This document shows positions 25,281-33,428 of a stretch of DNA of 50,847 bases, piece by piece. The position numbers were made by a program, and so were the translations under genes. Where the stretch lies: NCBI GenBank assembly GCA_029547805.1, contig JAKPOP010000011.1, positions 1 through 50,847 on the forward strand, given 5' to 3'. The notes under the pieces are model-generated. The model saw only the letters and a program-made list of their open reading frames with translations. It did not search any database and had not been told where the DNA came from. Position 1 is the first letter of the stretch. Each line of letters opens with the position of its first letter. The stretch is from Deltaproteobacteria bacterium (GTDB taxonomy: Bacteria; Myxococcota_A; UBA9042; DTJE01).

Positions 25281-28205
25281 TCAGGGGTTGCCGATCGGGT
25301 CCAGGAGACCCGCCTGGAGGCGATCCTCCAGCACCTCCGCCTGCACCAGGGCGTCGGCCGCGTGGACCGGGTGCCCCCGATCCCGAAGCAGTGATGCCGC
25401 CTCCCGGAGCGCCCGTGCGCCCTCCCGCATGGCCTCGGGGTCCGTGAGGATGCTCTGGTCGTTCCGGTTGCGCTGGGGAAGCAGGAAGCGCACGGGGACC
25501 CCCTCCTCCAGTCCCATCCGGGCAAAGGCAACGACCTCGGCGAGGTTCGCCTTCAGCACGACGAAACTGTAGGTGAGCCCACCGGTGAAGCGTCCCTCCC
25601 GGCGGGCCGCCATCAGGGCGTCCAGGTTGCGCCGGATGGCCTCGAAGGGAAGGCCCCGGTTGACCTTGCGGTACGTCTCCGGTGTGGCCGCGTTCAGGCT
25701 GACCGTGATCGCCCGGAAGGGGAGCCGGGGCAGGGAGGCGATCCACCGGGGGGTCAGCAGGGAGCCGTTGGTCACGATGGCCACCGATGGGGGGCCGGGC
25801 TTCCGCGCCAGGTCCTCCAGGAAGGCCCGGAAGACCGGGGAGGACAGGGGCTCGCCGCCGTTGACGTCCATCTCGCACCCCCCCGACAGCCATGGGTCCA
25901 GTCCCTCCCAGAACTCCCGGGGCCGCTGGTCGTCGAGGGTCCCCGTTTCCCCGCACTCGCACATGAGGCAGTCGTAGTTGCAGAACGAGGTGACGGGCAC
26001 GCAGAAGGAGAGGGGGGTGTGGGACAGGTCCACACGTCGGTCCAGCAGCGCCTCGACGCAGCGGATCTGGTTTTCCACCGCCTCGGGAGGGCCTCCCCGG
26101 AGGAGCATCCGATCGGGGGTCTCCTGGCCTCCCCGGAGGACCGGGCAGGTGGTCCGGCAACCCTCCGGGTGTCCCGGCGCGAGCATTGCGACCCGGTAGC
26201 GCCGCAGGAGGTCCGACTGCCAGAGGTCCTCGGGAGTCGCGCTCGGGGGCACGAAGTGGCGTCCGTCCATGTAGTCGGCACAGCAGGGGCCGTAGGTGCC
26301 CCCGTCGTGGAGCTCCAGGCGGGTCCAGGGCCGGGTGCAGGGAATCGGGGGAAGGGCCTCGGCCGGGACCAGGCGGTGCAGCGGGAAGCGAACCTCGGGA
26401 CGGTTCGCCAGGAGGACCCGGGCGATGTCCTGCCAGCGGGGCTCGCGAGGGATCGCGGGGAAGGGACGCAGTTCCCGGGCGCCGAAGGTCTCGAGGTAGG
26501 AGGCCGAGAGGCCCGGACAGCGGTCCCGCAGACCACATTCGTGGCAGCCGGGACCGAAGGTGGCCCCTTCGGGGGTCCGGGGTGGGGTCGCGCCCTGGAC
26601 GAGGGCCTCCAACACCGACTCCGGGAACAGGCAGAGGGGGCGAAAGCGGCTCCGGATGCGCACCGAGTCCCCCAGCCGGGCCTTCCACTCCGGCAAGAGG
26701 GCCTCCTCCAGTTCCTGGAAGGAGACCGGGCGGTCCGGGGGCAGAACCTGGGAGGGGTCCTGCAGATCCAGCACCAGCAGGGTGCCCGGGTCCGAGGGGT
26801 GATCGGGGAACCGGGTCCGGAGTTCCTTGAGGGTTTTCTGGGTGATCGGGATCACCTGCTCCCGGCGGCCGGGCGGGGGCCCGAAAGGACGCAGGCCCTT
26901 CAGGCCGAATCGCCGGGCATAGGGGGCCGGGACGCCCAGGCAGTGGGGATCGGCGGGGCATTCCCGGCAGGTCCGGGCCTTGACCCAGGGACGCTCCAGG
27001 TCCTCGTAGCCGGTCTCCTCGGGATGAATCAGCGGCCGCTGCTTCATGCGCTGCCGCTCGCCGGGAGACACGAAGCAGGGGGGGATCGATGCGTGGGTGC
27101 TGCTGACCAGTGGCGAGAAGGGGACCCCGATCTCCCGGGCCAGGTAGGCGGCCTCCTCCAGTCGCGGCAGGAGGTCCTCGTAGGGCATCAACCACTCGGG
27201 GCTCCGTGGGCGGTGGGGAGGGCACATCAGGATCGAGAGGTGCACCTCCGGGAGGGGAAGCCCGTCGAGCCATCGCGGGAGGGTCCGGATCACCTCCGGC
27301 AGGTGGGCCGCATTGGGAGACCCCACGACGACGTTGACAATCACCCGGTGCCCTGCCCGGACCAGGGCCTGGAGCCCCTTCCTCGCCTTCGGCAGTTGCC
27401 CCCGGGTGGCCGTCATCTGATCGTAGAGGGCCGGATCGACCGCGTGGAGGGAGAAGAACCAGGTCAACCGTCGATGGGTCGGCAGGGCCGCGACGCGGGC
27501 CGGATCCGCCAGGGAGACCCCGTTGGTCTGGACCTGGACCCCCTCGATGCCCGGCTGGGCGAGGGCCAGTGCCAGCAATTCCTGGAAGTCCGGTCGCAGG
27601 GTCGGTTCGCCGCCGGTCAGCGTCAGCAAGCAGCCTGGGAACTCCCTGGCGGCCTCGACCAGGGATCGCCGGAGGTCCTCCAGGGAGGGATCCCGAATGA
27701 GGGGGGCGCTGCAGAAGGGGCACGCCTGGTTGCAGCGATCGGTGAGCCGGATCAGCACCTGACGGCGCACCGTGCCGTCCTCCGAGACCCCCTCGTCGAC
27801 CGAGACGAAGGGCAGGTGTCGGATCGACGCATGCCCCGAGGGAGGAAGGGCCGACTCCGAGAAGTCGGGAAGTCGATCCTCGAGATGGGCCAGCACCGCG
27901 ATGGTCCGGTCCACGAGGGCCTGCTGCCGGGCATCGTTCTCCCGGGAGAGGCGGTAGGAGAAGTCGTGGGTCGCCGTGGATCGGTAGGCCGGGACGTTCG
28001 AGGCCCGCCGGGACATCCGGACAGTGGCCGACCCTTCCGGGGAATCGAGAACCACCACCAGGGAGTCCCCTTCGACCCGGACGTCCTCCACCGGGACCTC
28101 GACCTTCCGAAGCACGGTCAGCAGGCGCCGAGTCCAGGGGATCCGGGCATCCCCGGGGGCCTTGGAACTCCCGGCGGCTGCCGGCTGGGCCTTCCGGTCC
28201 TCCAT
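25281..28205 (-). CDS. Double radical SAM protein of the nitrogenase-like operon
   Basis: This 974-aa protein carries two radical SAM cores. Core 1 has the CxxxCxxC cluster motif in TDRCNQACPFC (C158, C162, C165). Core 2 has FCNYDCLMC (C742, C746, C749). Between them are two copies of a motif C-x2-C-x4/5-C-x-G-x4-Y-x3-FG-x3-LRPF (near residues 411 and 552), probable auxiliary cluster sites. A SPASM-like segment with PCTRPW (near 620) and YGPCCADYMDG (near 637) precedes core 2. An N-terminal beta module (about 49-100) resembles residues 53-102 of the 617-aa nitrogenase-like subunit. The family is not NifB, which has one core. ATG 28205 has GGAGGG 7 nt upstream; ATG 28226, 1 nt after the upstream stop, is the alternative. 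Role may be cofactor maturation or substrate radical chemistry. Confidence 0.82.
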   Translation of the reverse strand: MEDRKAQPAAAGSSKAPGDARIPWTRRLLTVLRKVEVPVEDVRVEGDSLVVVLDSPEGSATVRMSRRASNVPAYRSTATHDFSYRLSRENDARQQALVDRTIAVLAHLEDRLPDFSESALPPSGHASIRHLPFVSVDEGVSEDGTVRRQVLIRLTDRCNQACPFCSAPLIRDPSLEDLRRSLVEAAREFPGCLLTLTGGEPTLRPDFQELLALALAQPGIEGVQVQTNGVSLADPARVAALPTHRRLTWFFSLHAVDPALYDQMTATRGQLPKARKGLQALVRAGHRVIVNVVVGSPNAAHLPEVIRTLPRWLDGLPLPEVHLSILMCPPHRPRSPEWLMPYEDLLPRLEEAAYLAREIGVPFSPLVSSTHASIPPCFVSPGERQRMKQRPLIHPEETGYEDLERPWVKARTCRECPADPHCLGVPAPYARRFGLKGLRPFGPPPGRREQVIPITQKTLKELRTRFPDHPSDPGTLLVLDLQDPSQVLPPDRPVSFQELEEALLPEWKARLGDSVRIRSRFRPLCLFPESVLEALVQGATPPRTPEGATFGPGCHECGLRDRCPGLSASYLETFGARELRPFPAIPREPRWQDIARVLLANRPEVRFPLHRLVPAEALPPIPCTRPWTRLELHDGGTYGPCCADYMDGRHFVPPSATPEDLWQSDLLRRYRVAMLAPGHPEGCRTTCPVLRGGQETPDRMLLRGGPPEAVENQIRCVEALLDRRVDLSHTPLSFCVPVTSFCNYDCLMCECGETGTLDDQRPREFWEGLDPWLSGGCEMDVNGGEPLSSPVFRAFLEDLARKPGPPSVAIVTNGSLLTPRWIASLPRLPFRAITVSLNAATPETYRKVNRGLPFEAIRRNLDALMAARREGRFTGGLTYSFVVLKANLAEVVAFARMGLEEGVPVRFLLPQRNRNDQSILTDPEAMREGARALREAASLLRDRGHPVHAADALVQAEVLEDRLQAGLLDPIGNP

Positions 28206-28227
28206 GGGCGGTCCCTCCGGGACCATG

Positions 28228-29577
28228 CTACTTCCCCCAGAGGCGTTCCGTCCATTGGGCCACCTCGGCCATCCGAAGGGCATTGGCCATCGCGTCGATG
28301 AAGAAGAGGACTCCGCCGAAGCCCAGGAAGGGACGGTCTGCGAGGCAGTGGGTGTGGAAGGAGGGGAAGCCGAACTCCAGGGAGGCCAGACCGTGGCCGG
28401 TCACCAGGCCGACGGCGCCGCTGTGGGCCACCAGCAGGTGGATGCCCCGGGAGGCGACCCGGTCCCGGAGGAAGGCGATCATCTCCTTGAACCGGGGCCA
28501 TTCCAGTCGCTCCGTGGCGGGTCCCAGGGCTTCGGGCAGGCCGGCCAGGTGGTGTCGGGGGTGGGTGATCACCGCGAAGGAGAGTTCTGCCCCAAGCAGG
28601 TCCAGGGTCTCCCGGAGGCCACGGACCAGGACGGGATCCCCGACATAGCCCACTCGCCGATGCTGGAAGACGAAGGGGATCACGAACTCCAGGGACGGGA
28701 TGATCCGGGAGAGTTCGGCCTGGATCAGGGTCTGGGCCTCCTGTTCCCGGCCCAGTTCCTTTCCGAGGACCTGGACGAGGCGCTCGGTGGCCGGCAGGCC
28801 GAAGGGCAGGTCGCACTCGATGACCCGGGCCCCGGTCCTCCGGGCGATCCAGCGGGCGGCCTTGCGGCCATAGGGAAAGGCCAGCAGGGTTCCGGCCTCC
28901 CGGACCCGGGTCAGGTCCTGGAACCGCTGGCCTTCGAGCCAGATCGAGACGGGGTCCAGGCCCAAGGCGGTCAGCAGGCGCCGGATCTCCCGGAGATTGG
29001 CTCGATGGTCGCCCTCGTGGCGGTCCATCAGGTAACCGATCACCGCCACCCGCTCCGGCACCGGCGTGCTCCCCGAGAGGTCCAGTTGTCGGGCCAGGGA
29101 GACGAGGGTCTCCTGGTAGCCGTCCAGCCAGTCCCCGCTCAGGGACCTCCCGGGGACGTGGATCACCGTTCGGCCCGTGTCCGCCTGGACGTCCCGGCAG
29201 ATTCGCTCGTAGTCGGCGCCGGTGATCGCGGCCATGGGCATCGAGGTCAACAGGACACCCCCGGTCGTGGGGTGGGAGGCGATGCGGGCCAGGGTGCCCC
29301 GGAGGGCATCCTCCCGGGATCGGGTCATCTGGACCGGATGGAGGGCCGTGTTGGCGATGCGGTGGTGCCCGGACACGCTGGTCAACGTCGAGAGCCAGTC
29401 GTGGTTGCCCTGGACGTACTGGGTCTTCATGTGGACGCAGTCCGGTCCCTCGACCAGGGTCACCGTGTCCTTCAGGGCATTGGTGGCCAGATACACCCCC
29501 ACCAGGAAGGTGTAGGTGACCCGCTGGCTCAGGTCTTCCGGGTGGCCGCCCGGTGGGCTCCGGTCAACCTCGACCAT
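28228..29577 (-). CDS. Nitrogenase component 1-like subunit, short form
   Basis: This is a 449-aa protein with the three-domain Rossmann-like pattern of the NifD/K, BchN/B superfamily. The N-terminal third aligns by pattern with NifK: GVYLATNALKDTV, GPDC (C47, the position of the second P-cluster Cys), HPVQMTRSREDALRG, then LLTSMPMAAITGADYERI, where the family has TTCxxExxGDD. The third cluster Cys is thus replaced (S112/M113), and the first is not visible at its expected place. It would form a complex with the 617-aa subunit and be reduced by the NifH-like protein. ATG 29577 has AGGAGGT 4 nt upstream and overlaps the upstream gene by 14 bp. It lacks the features of a nitrogen-fixing alpha subunit. 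Confidence 0.8.
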   Translation of the reverse strand: MVEVDRSPPGGHPEDLSQRVTYTFLVGVYLATNALKDTVTLVEGPDCVHMKTQYVQGNHDWLSTLTSVSGHHRIANTALHPVQMTRSREDALRGTLARIASHPTTGGVLLTSMPMAAITGADYERICRDVQADTGRTVIHVPGRSLSGDWLDGYQETLVSLARQLDLSGSTPVPERVAVIGYLMDRHEGDHRANLREIRRLLTALGLDPVSIWLEGQRFQDLTRVREAGTLLAFPYGRKAARWIARRTGARVIECDLPFGLPATERLVQVLGKELGREQEAQTLIQAELSRIIPSLEFVIPFVFQHRRVGYVGDPVLVRGLRETLDLLGAELSFAVITHPRHHLAGLPEALGPATERLEWPRFKEMIAFLRDRVASRGIHLLVAHSGAVGLVTGHGLASLEFGFPSFHTHCLADRPFLGFGGVLFFIDAMANALRMAEVAQWTERLWGK

Positions 29578-31417
29578 CGAGACCTCCTGGACCCAGCGGG
29601 ACGCCTTCGGGGCTCCGGGCGAGGTAGTCCCGGTATCGGCGGTAGAACGGGGTCCGGCAGATGTTCAGCAGCCGCCGCACGCTCCGAATGGCCCCCGGGA
29701 GGCCCATCTCGAAGACCTGGAGGGAGAAGCGGTTCTTCCCCGCCTCCGAGAGGCGCCAGTCGAAGTAGTGGTAGGAGAGGGCCGCCTGGGCCTCGGACTC
29801 CCGCAGTCGCTGCCGCAGCGTCTCGAAGTCGTGAAACCCCTTCACCACGTGGCGATCCGGGTGTTCCATCCGCCGGACGATGGCCTGGGCGCTCTCCCGG
29901 GCCTGCTTGCGCTGGCGCACCTTGATCAGGATGTCCAGGCCGAAGCCCGCCTCCTCCAGGAAGGCCAGCAGCGGGACGCCCCAGGTGGTCGAGGGATCGG
30001 TCAGGTGTTCGGTCTCCTCGGCCCGGACCACCAGGGCGATCCGGTACTGGCGGGCCTCCGACACCAGGCGCTCCCACTCGGGAAGGAGGGGCCTCGCGAT
30101 GCCTTCATGGGCGGCATCGGCCTGCTCCGGTGGCAGGTCCAGGGCCTGGCAGACCTCCCGCAGCCAGCGGTGACTGCCCCGGAAGCCGTAGGGGGCATCG
30201 GGAGTCACACAGCGGATCCGGGTGTTTCCGGTCAGGTGGGTGTAGTGGTTCCGCCAGACTCGGTTGGGATAGAAGACGCTGACCGGGGCCAGGGGCAGTC
30301 GCTCGATCCGGGCAATGGCGAAGTCGGGAATCAGGTGGGTGTTCACGGTGATCCCGGCTCCCTGGAGCAGGTCCCGGACCCCCTGGGTCGTCGCGTCCTC
30401 GGCATAGCCCACCAGGTTCACGACGGGGCCCGTGGGAGGGGGGACCCGGGCCTCGACCGCCAGGCGGCGGGTCTCCAGGAGGTCCCGGAAGACGTTGAAC
30501 ATGCTGATGGGGGTCACGGTGAGGTAGACCAGGGGGGTCGGGCTCCGGGCGGCATAGCGCCGGACCACCGACTCCACGTCCTCGCCGGTGACCATCGGCA
30601 CGCAGGTGTTGCTGAAAAAGGTGATCTTGTCCGGCAGGGGATGGGCCACCACGTAGTCGAGCACCCGGCGCACCTTGTCGGGATTGCCCATGATGACGTC
30701 CGACTCGCTGAGGTCCGTGGTGACCATGCCCTCGACGCTCGGGTCCACCCGGCTGGCCTGGCCCGGGAGGTCCAGGGACCGCTGGCGGTTCTCCCAGGGA
30801 TACTCGACCGCCGAGAGGAGCGGCGCAACGCCATGCGGCGAGACGGTCATGCACTCGTTGTCGCAGTGCTGGACGAACCGGAAGGACCCCGAGAGGTCGA
30901 TGCTGTCCAGCTGGCTCCGGGCGATCTCCCCCACTGCGAAGAACTCCGCAAAGGCGTCGTCCCCGGCCCAGGTGGTCAGCAGGTTCGTGACCTGGTCGTC
31001 CGATCCGGTGGAGATGACGGGCAGGGGTCGGGTTCCCGGGTCGCTGCGAGCGATGGTCAGGAGGTCCTCCTCGGAGGACTCCCCCATCCGGGCCGGGGCG
31101 TGGGACCGCACCCGCTGGTCGATCTCCTCGGGAATCCGGGTCTCGCCCCGGTAGGAGATGGCCAGCCGGGGCGTCCTGACCCAGGCCTTCTCCCGGCGCT
31201 GGCCGTCCTCCAGCACCAGGACCATCCGGACCGACCCGGCCGGTCCCAGCAGCACCTCGAAATGGTCGTCGTAGTAGACCACCCACCGGACGCGCCAGTC
31301 CTCCGGCGCCGTCTCCAGTCCGAGGCGCCAGGCCACCAGGTCCCGGGTCGAGTCCCCTACCCGGATCCGGCTGCCCAGTTCCTCCGGGGCCTGCGTGGCC
31401 TCCAGGTTGCCGTGCAT
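29564..31417 (-). CDS. Nitrogenase component 1-like subunit, long form with N-terminal extension
   Basis: This is a 617-aa protein. Residues ~180 onward follow the NifD/K-type pattern: FVQHCDNECMTVSPHG (C185, C189), VTTDLSESDVIMGNPDKV (matching the family ExxxxFGG region), and FFSNTCVPMVTGEDV (C272, matching the TTCMAEVIGDD motif). It therefore keeps cluster cysteines at two family positions. The first ~175 residues are an extra module; residues 53-102 (EVLLGPAGSVRMVLV through ISYRGETRIP) resemble the N-terminus of the operon's radical SAM protein. The C-terminal domain ends with a basic helical region. ATG 31417 is 6 bp after the NifH-like stop. It probably forms the catalytic heterodimer or tetramer with the 449-aa subunit. 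Substrate is unknown. Confidence 0.8.
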   Translation of the reverse strand: MHGNLEATQAPEELGSRIRVGDSTRDLVAWRLGLETAPEDWRVRWVVYYDDHFEVLLGPAGSVRMVLVLEDGQRREKAWVRTPRLAISYRGETRIPEEIDQRVRSHAPARMGESSEEDLLTIARSDPGTRPLPVISTGSDDQVTNLLTTWAGDDAFAEFFAVGEIARSQLDSIDLSGSFRFVQHCDNECMTVSPHGVAPLLSAVEYPWENRQRSLDLPGQASRVDPSVEGMVTTDLSESDVIMGNPDKVRRVLDYVVAHPLPDKITFFSNTCVPMVTGEDVESVVRRYAARSPTPLVYLTVTPISMFNVFRDLLETRRLAVEARVPPPTGPVVNLVGYAEDATTQGVRDLLQGAGITVNTHLIPDFAIARIERLPLAPVSVFYPNRVWRNHYTHLTGNTRIRCVTPDAPYGFRGSHRWLREVCQALDLPPEQADAAHEGIARPLLPEWERLVSEARQYRIALVVRAEETEHLTDPSTTWGVPLLAFLEEAGFGLDILIKVRQRKQARESAQAIVRRMEHPDRHVVKGFHDFETLRQRLRESEAQAALSYHYFDWRLSEAGKNRFSLQVFEMGLPGAIRSVRRLLNICRTPFYRRYRDYLARSPEGVPLGPGGLDGRG

Positions 31418-31422
31418 CGGGG

Positions 31423-32244
31423 CTATCTCCCGTCGCTTCGAAGGAACTCGAAGAACTCCTCCTCGCTCATGGGGCTCGGCAGGGCGACCTGGTCCGGGTC
31501 GATCTCCAGCAGGGTCTGCCCCAGGCGCGCGATCGACCGGGAGGCCGGGGCATCGGGGGCGTATTCCAGGATGGTCTGCTGCTCCGTTTCCGCCTCCTGG
31601 ATCCGGGGGTCCCGCTCGATCACCTCCAGGATGCGGGTGCCCAGGCGTCGGGCGAAGCGATCCAGCATCTCCGTGCTGGCGGTGTTGGACCGCCGGTTCA
31701 CGACGAGGCCCGCCAGGCATACCCCGTTGTTGCGATAGATGTGGATGGCCCGGGCGATGTTGTTGGCCGCGAAGATGGCCATGGGCTCCTCCGAGAGGAC
31801 GATCAGGACCTTCCGGGCGAACCCGTCCCGGAGGGGAGCCGCAAAACCGCCGCAGACCACGTCCCCCAGCACGTCGAAGACCGCAATGTCGAAACGGCCG
31901 GACTGGAGCAGTTGCATCTCGTCGAGGGTCTCGATCATCCGGGCGACTCCCCGGCCGGCGCACCCGACCCCTGGCTCCGGCCCCCCGGCCTCGCAGCACG
32001 CGATCCCGTGGCGTCCCGTGGTCAGGATCTCGTCGGTTCCCGCCGCCTCGGGGTCGTCCCGGAGGACCTCCAGCACCGTCCGGATCCGGGTCCGCTGATC
32101 CAGCAGCCGCAGGGCCGAGTCGTGCTTCGGGTCGCAGCCCACGTGGAGCACCCGCTGTCCGTTCATGGCATACCAGGCGCTGAGGCTCGTGGCGACGACC
32201 GACTTCCCGATGCCACCCTTCCCGTAGACCGCGATGGTCTCCAT
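31423..32244 (-). CDS. NifH/BchL-like ATP-dependent iron-sulfur reductase
   Basis: This is a 273-aa homodimeric P-loop reductase of the nitrogenase iron-protein family. It donates low-potential electrons to a component 1-like partner with ATP hydrolysis. The P-loop is GKGGIGKS (8-15), the nucleotide-binding CDPKHDSA begins at 37, and the two [4Fe-4S] ligands are C95 (GVGCAGRGV) and C131 (DVLGDVVCGGF), at nearly the same positions as NifH C97 and C132. CAGRG also includes the Arg that is ADP-ribosylated in true NifH. ATG 32244 has AAGGAG 4 nt upstream. It is the first gene of the operon, directly behind a good promoter. Assignment to a nitrogenase-like rather than nitrogen-fixing group rests on its partners. 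Confidence 0.9.
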   Translation of the reverse strand: METIAVYGKGGIGKSVVATSLSAWYAMNGQRVLHVGCDPKHDSALRLLDQRTRIRTVLEVLRDDPEAAGTDEILTTGRHGIACCEAGGPEPGVGCAGRGVARMIETLDEMQLLQSGRFDIAVFDVLGDVVCGGFAAPLRDGFARKVLIVLSEEPMAIFAANNIARAIHIYRNNGVCLAGLVVNRRSNTASTEMLDRFARRLGTRILEVIERDPRIQEAETEQQTILEYAPDAPASRSIARLGQTLLEIDPDQVALPSPMSEEEFFEFLRSDGR

Positions 32245-32281
32245 GGCGCTCCTTGTCCGGCCCGGAACGTCGGGGCGGCTC

Positions 32282-32310
32282 AAGATAACGGGTTCCCGCG
32301 CACGGGTCAA
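32282..32310 (-). promoter_or_regulatory. Sigma-70-like promoter of the nitrogenase-like operon
   Basis: On the minus strand, TTGACC (32310-32305), a 17-bp spacer and TATCTT (32287-32282). Transcription would start near 32275, giving a ~30-nt leader before ATG 32244. There is no sigma-54 motif here, unlike typical nif operons. Confidence 0.62.
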
Positions 32311-32482
32311 ACCAGGCACTGCCACGGCCACGATGTTCTTGACAAACCCCGCAAAGAGGCCCTGGACTCTGCCGGGGCTGCGGCAGCCGGCCCCGTGGTG
32401 CCATCACCTCGGTCGCCGCAGGACTTGCCTTCCGGGAGGCCCTGGAGGACGATGAACGGGTCTTCTGGAGGGTGGGGTCAGA

Positions 32483-33346
32483 ATGAAGGGCTTGCGGCGG
32501 GCCTGGTTGTGTGCGGCGGCTGGCCTGGTGGCCTGCCAGGTCCAGGTGGAGGCCCCGGACCTGTCGGGGCTCCTGGGAGACTCGGGTGCCAGGTCGGACC
32601 TCGGGGTCGATGTCCCGGGGACCCTGGATCTGCCAATCGGGGATCCGGACGCGAACCGGGATCCGGGAGCGGAGGCGGTGCCCGAGGACCGGCTGGAGGA
32701 CCTGGCGCGGGATGCCGTCGAGGACATCGGGACAGACCCGGCGGCCGATCTCCCGGAGGAGCCCCAGATCGGAAATGCCCCCTGCCGGACCGAGGCAGGC
32801 TGCATCTCCGGCATCTGCAAGGAGGGCTGGTGTCGGTGCACCGAGACCTGGCACTGCGAGGCCGGGACGTGGTGCGACGGGGGATCCACCTTGGTCCGGG
32901 GCACGGGACAGTGCCTTCCGACCCGGGGACTGGCGGCCGGGTGCCAGTTCCACGACCAGTGCCAGACCGGGGCCTGCGACCCGACCGGGTACTGCGCCTG
33001 GTGCGCCTCGGGGGGCACCGGCTGCGATCCGAACAAGGTCTGCTGCTTTGGCGAGTGTCGGGAGGGCTGCCTCGGGTGCGCGGTGGCGCCGCCGCCGGCC
33101 CCCGTCTATACCCCCTGTGCCACGGGGTGCTACGACGCCGAGAAGGAGTTCTGCGGTCCCAACGGGGCCGAACCGAAGCGGCCGAACGGGAGCGATTGCC
33201 AGTTCAACGATGCCTGGTGCCAGAGCGGGGTCTGCTTCACCGAGGACCTGCGAGTGAGCGCCTGTGCCGATTGCCGGACCGACGACGACTGCAAGGCCCT
33301 TCATGGCGGAGGCGTCTGCATCGGGGGGTACTGCGCCATCCCTTGA
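32483..33346 (+). CDS. Cys-rich lipoprotein divergent from the nitrogenase-like operon
   Basis: This is a 287-aa predicted lipoprotein (AAAGLVAC, Cys 18). Residues about 25-95 are an Asp/Pro/Gly-rich linker. The rest has ~30 Cys in short spacings such as CISGICKEGWCRC, CQTGACDPTGYC and CQSGVCF, an EGF/Dickkopf-like disulfide-rich pattern common in Myxococcota surface lipoproteins. Function is unknown. ATG 32483 has GGAGGG upstream. A TTGACA at 32339-32344 lies upstream but without a convincing -10 box at the right spacing. It shares the 238-bp divergent region with the nitrogenase-like operon, so co-regulation is possible but unproven. Confidence 0.7.
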   Translation: MKGLRRAWLCAAAGLVACQVQVEAPDLSGLLGDSGARSDLGVDVPGTLDLPIGDPDANRDPGAEAVPEDRLEDLARDAVEDIGTDPAADLPEEPQIGNAPCRTEAGCISGICKEGWCRCTETWHCEAGTWCDGGSTLVRGTGQCLPTRGLAAGCQFHDQCQTGACDPTGYCAWCASGGTGCDPNKVCCFGECREGCLGCAVAPPPAPVYTPCATGCYDAEKEFCGPNGAEPKRPNGSDCQFNDAWCQSGVCFTEDLRVSACADCRTDDDCKALHGGGVCIGGYCAIP

Positions 33347-33428
33347 TGGTCCGGGGTCGTTCGGCCCTCGATGGGATTCTCCTCCAGGCGGTATCATCGA
33401 GCCGGGCCACGGGAAGGCAGGAGCGCCA

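Noticed and set aside
26019-28301. 760-codon plus-strand ORF opposite the radical SAM gene
   Set aside because: It is a shadow: Gly/Arg/Gln-rich and without motif, while the minus strand has two CxxxCxxC cores.
25281-32244. True nitrogen fixation (nif) cluster
   Set aside because: Only NifH-, NifD/K-like and radical SAM genes are present. There is no nifB, E, N or similar, the P-cluster Cys set is incomplete and no sigma-54 promoter precedes the operon.
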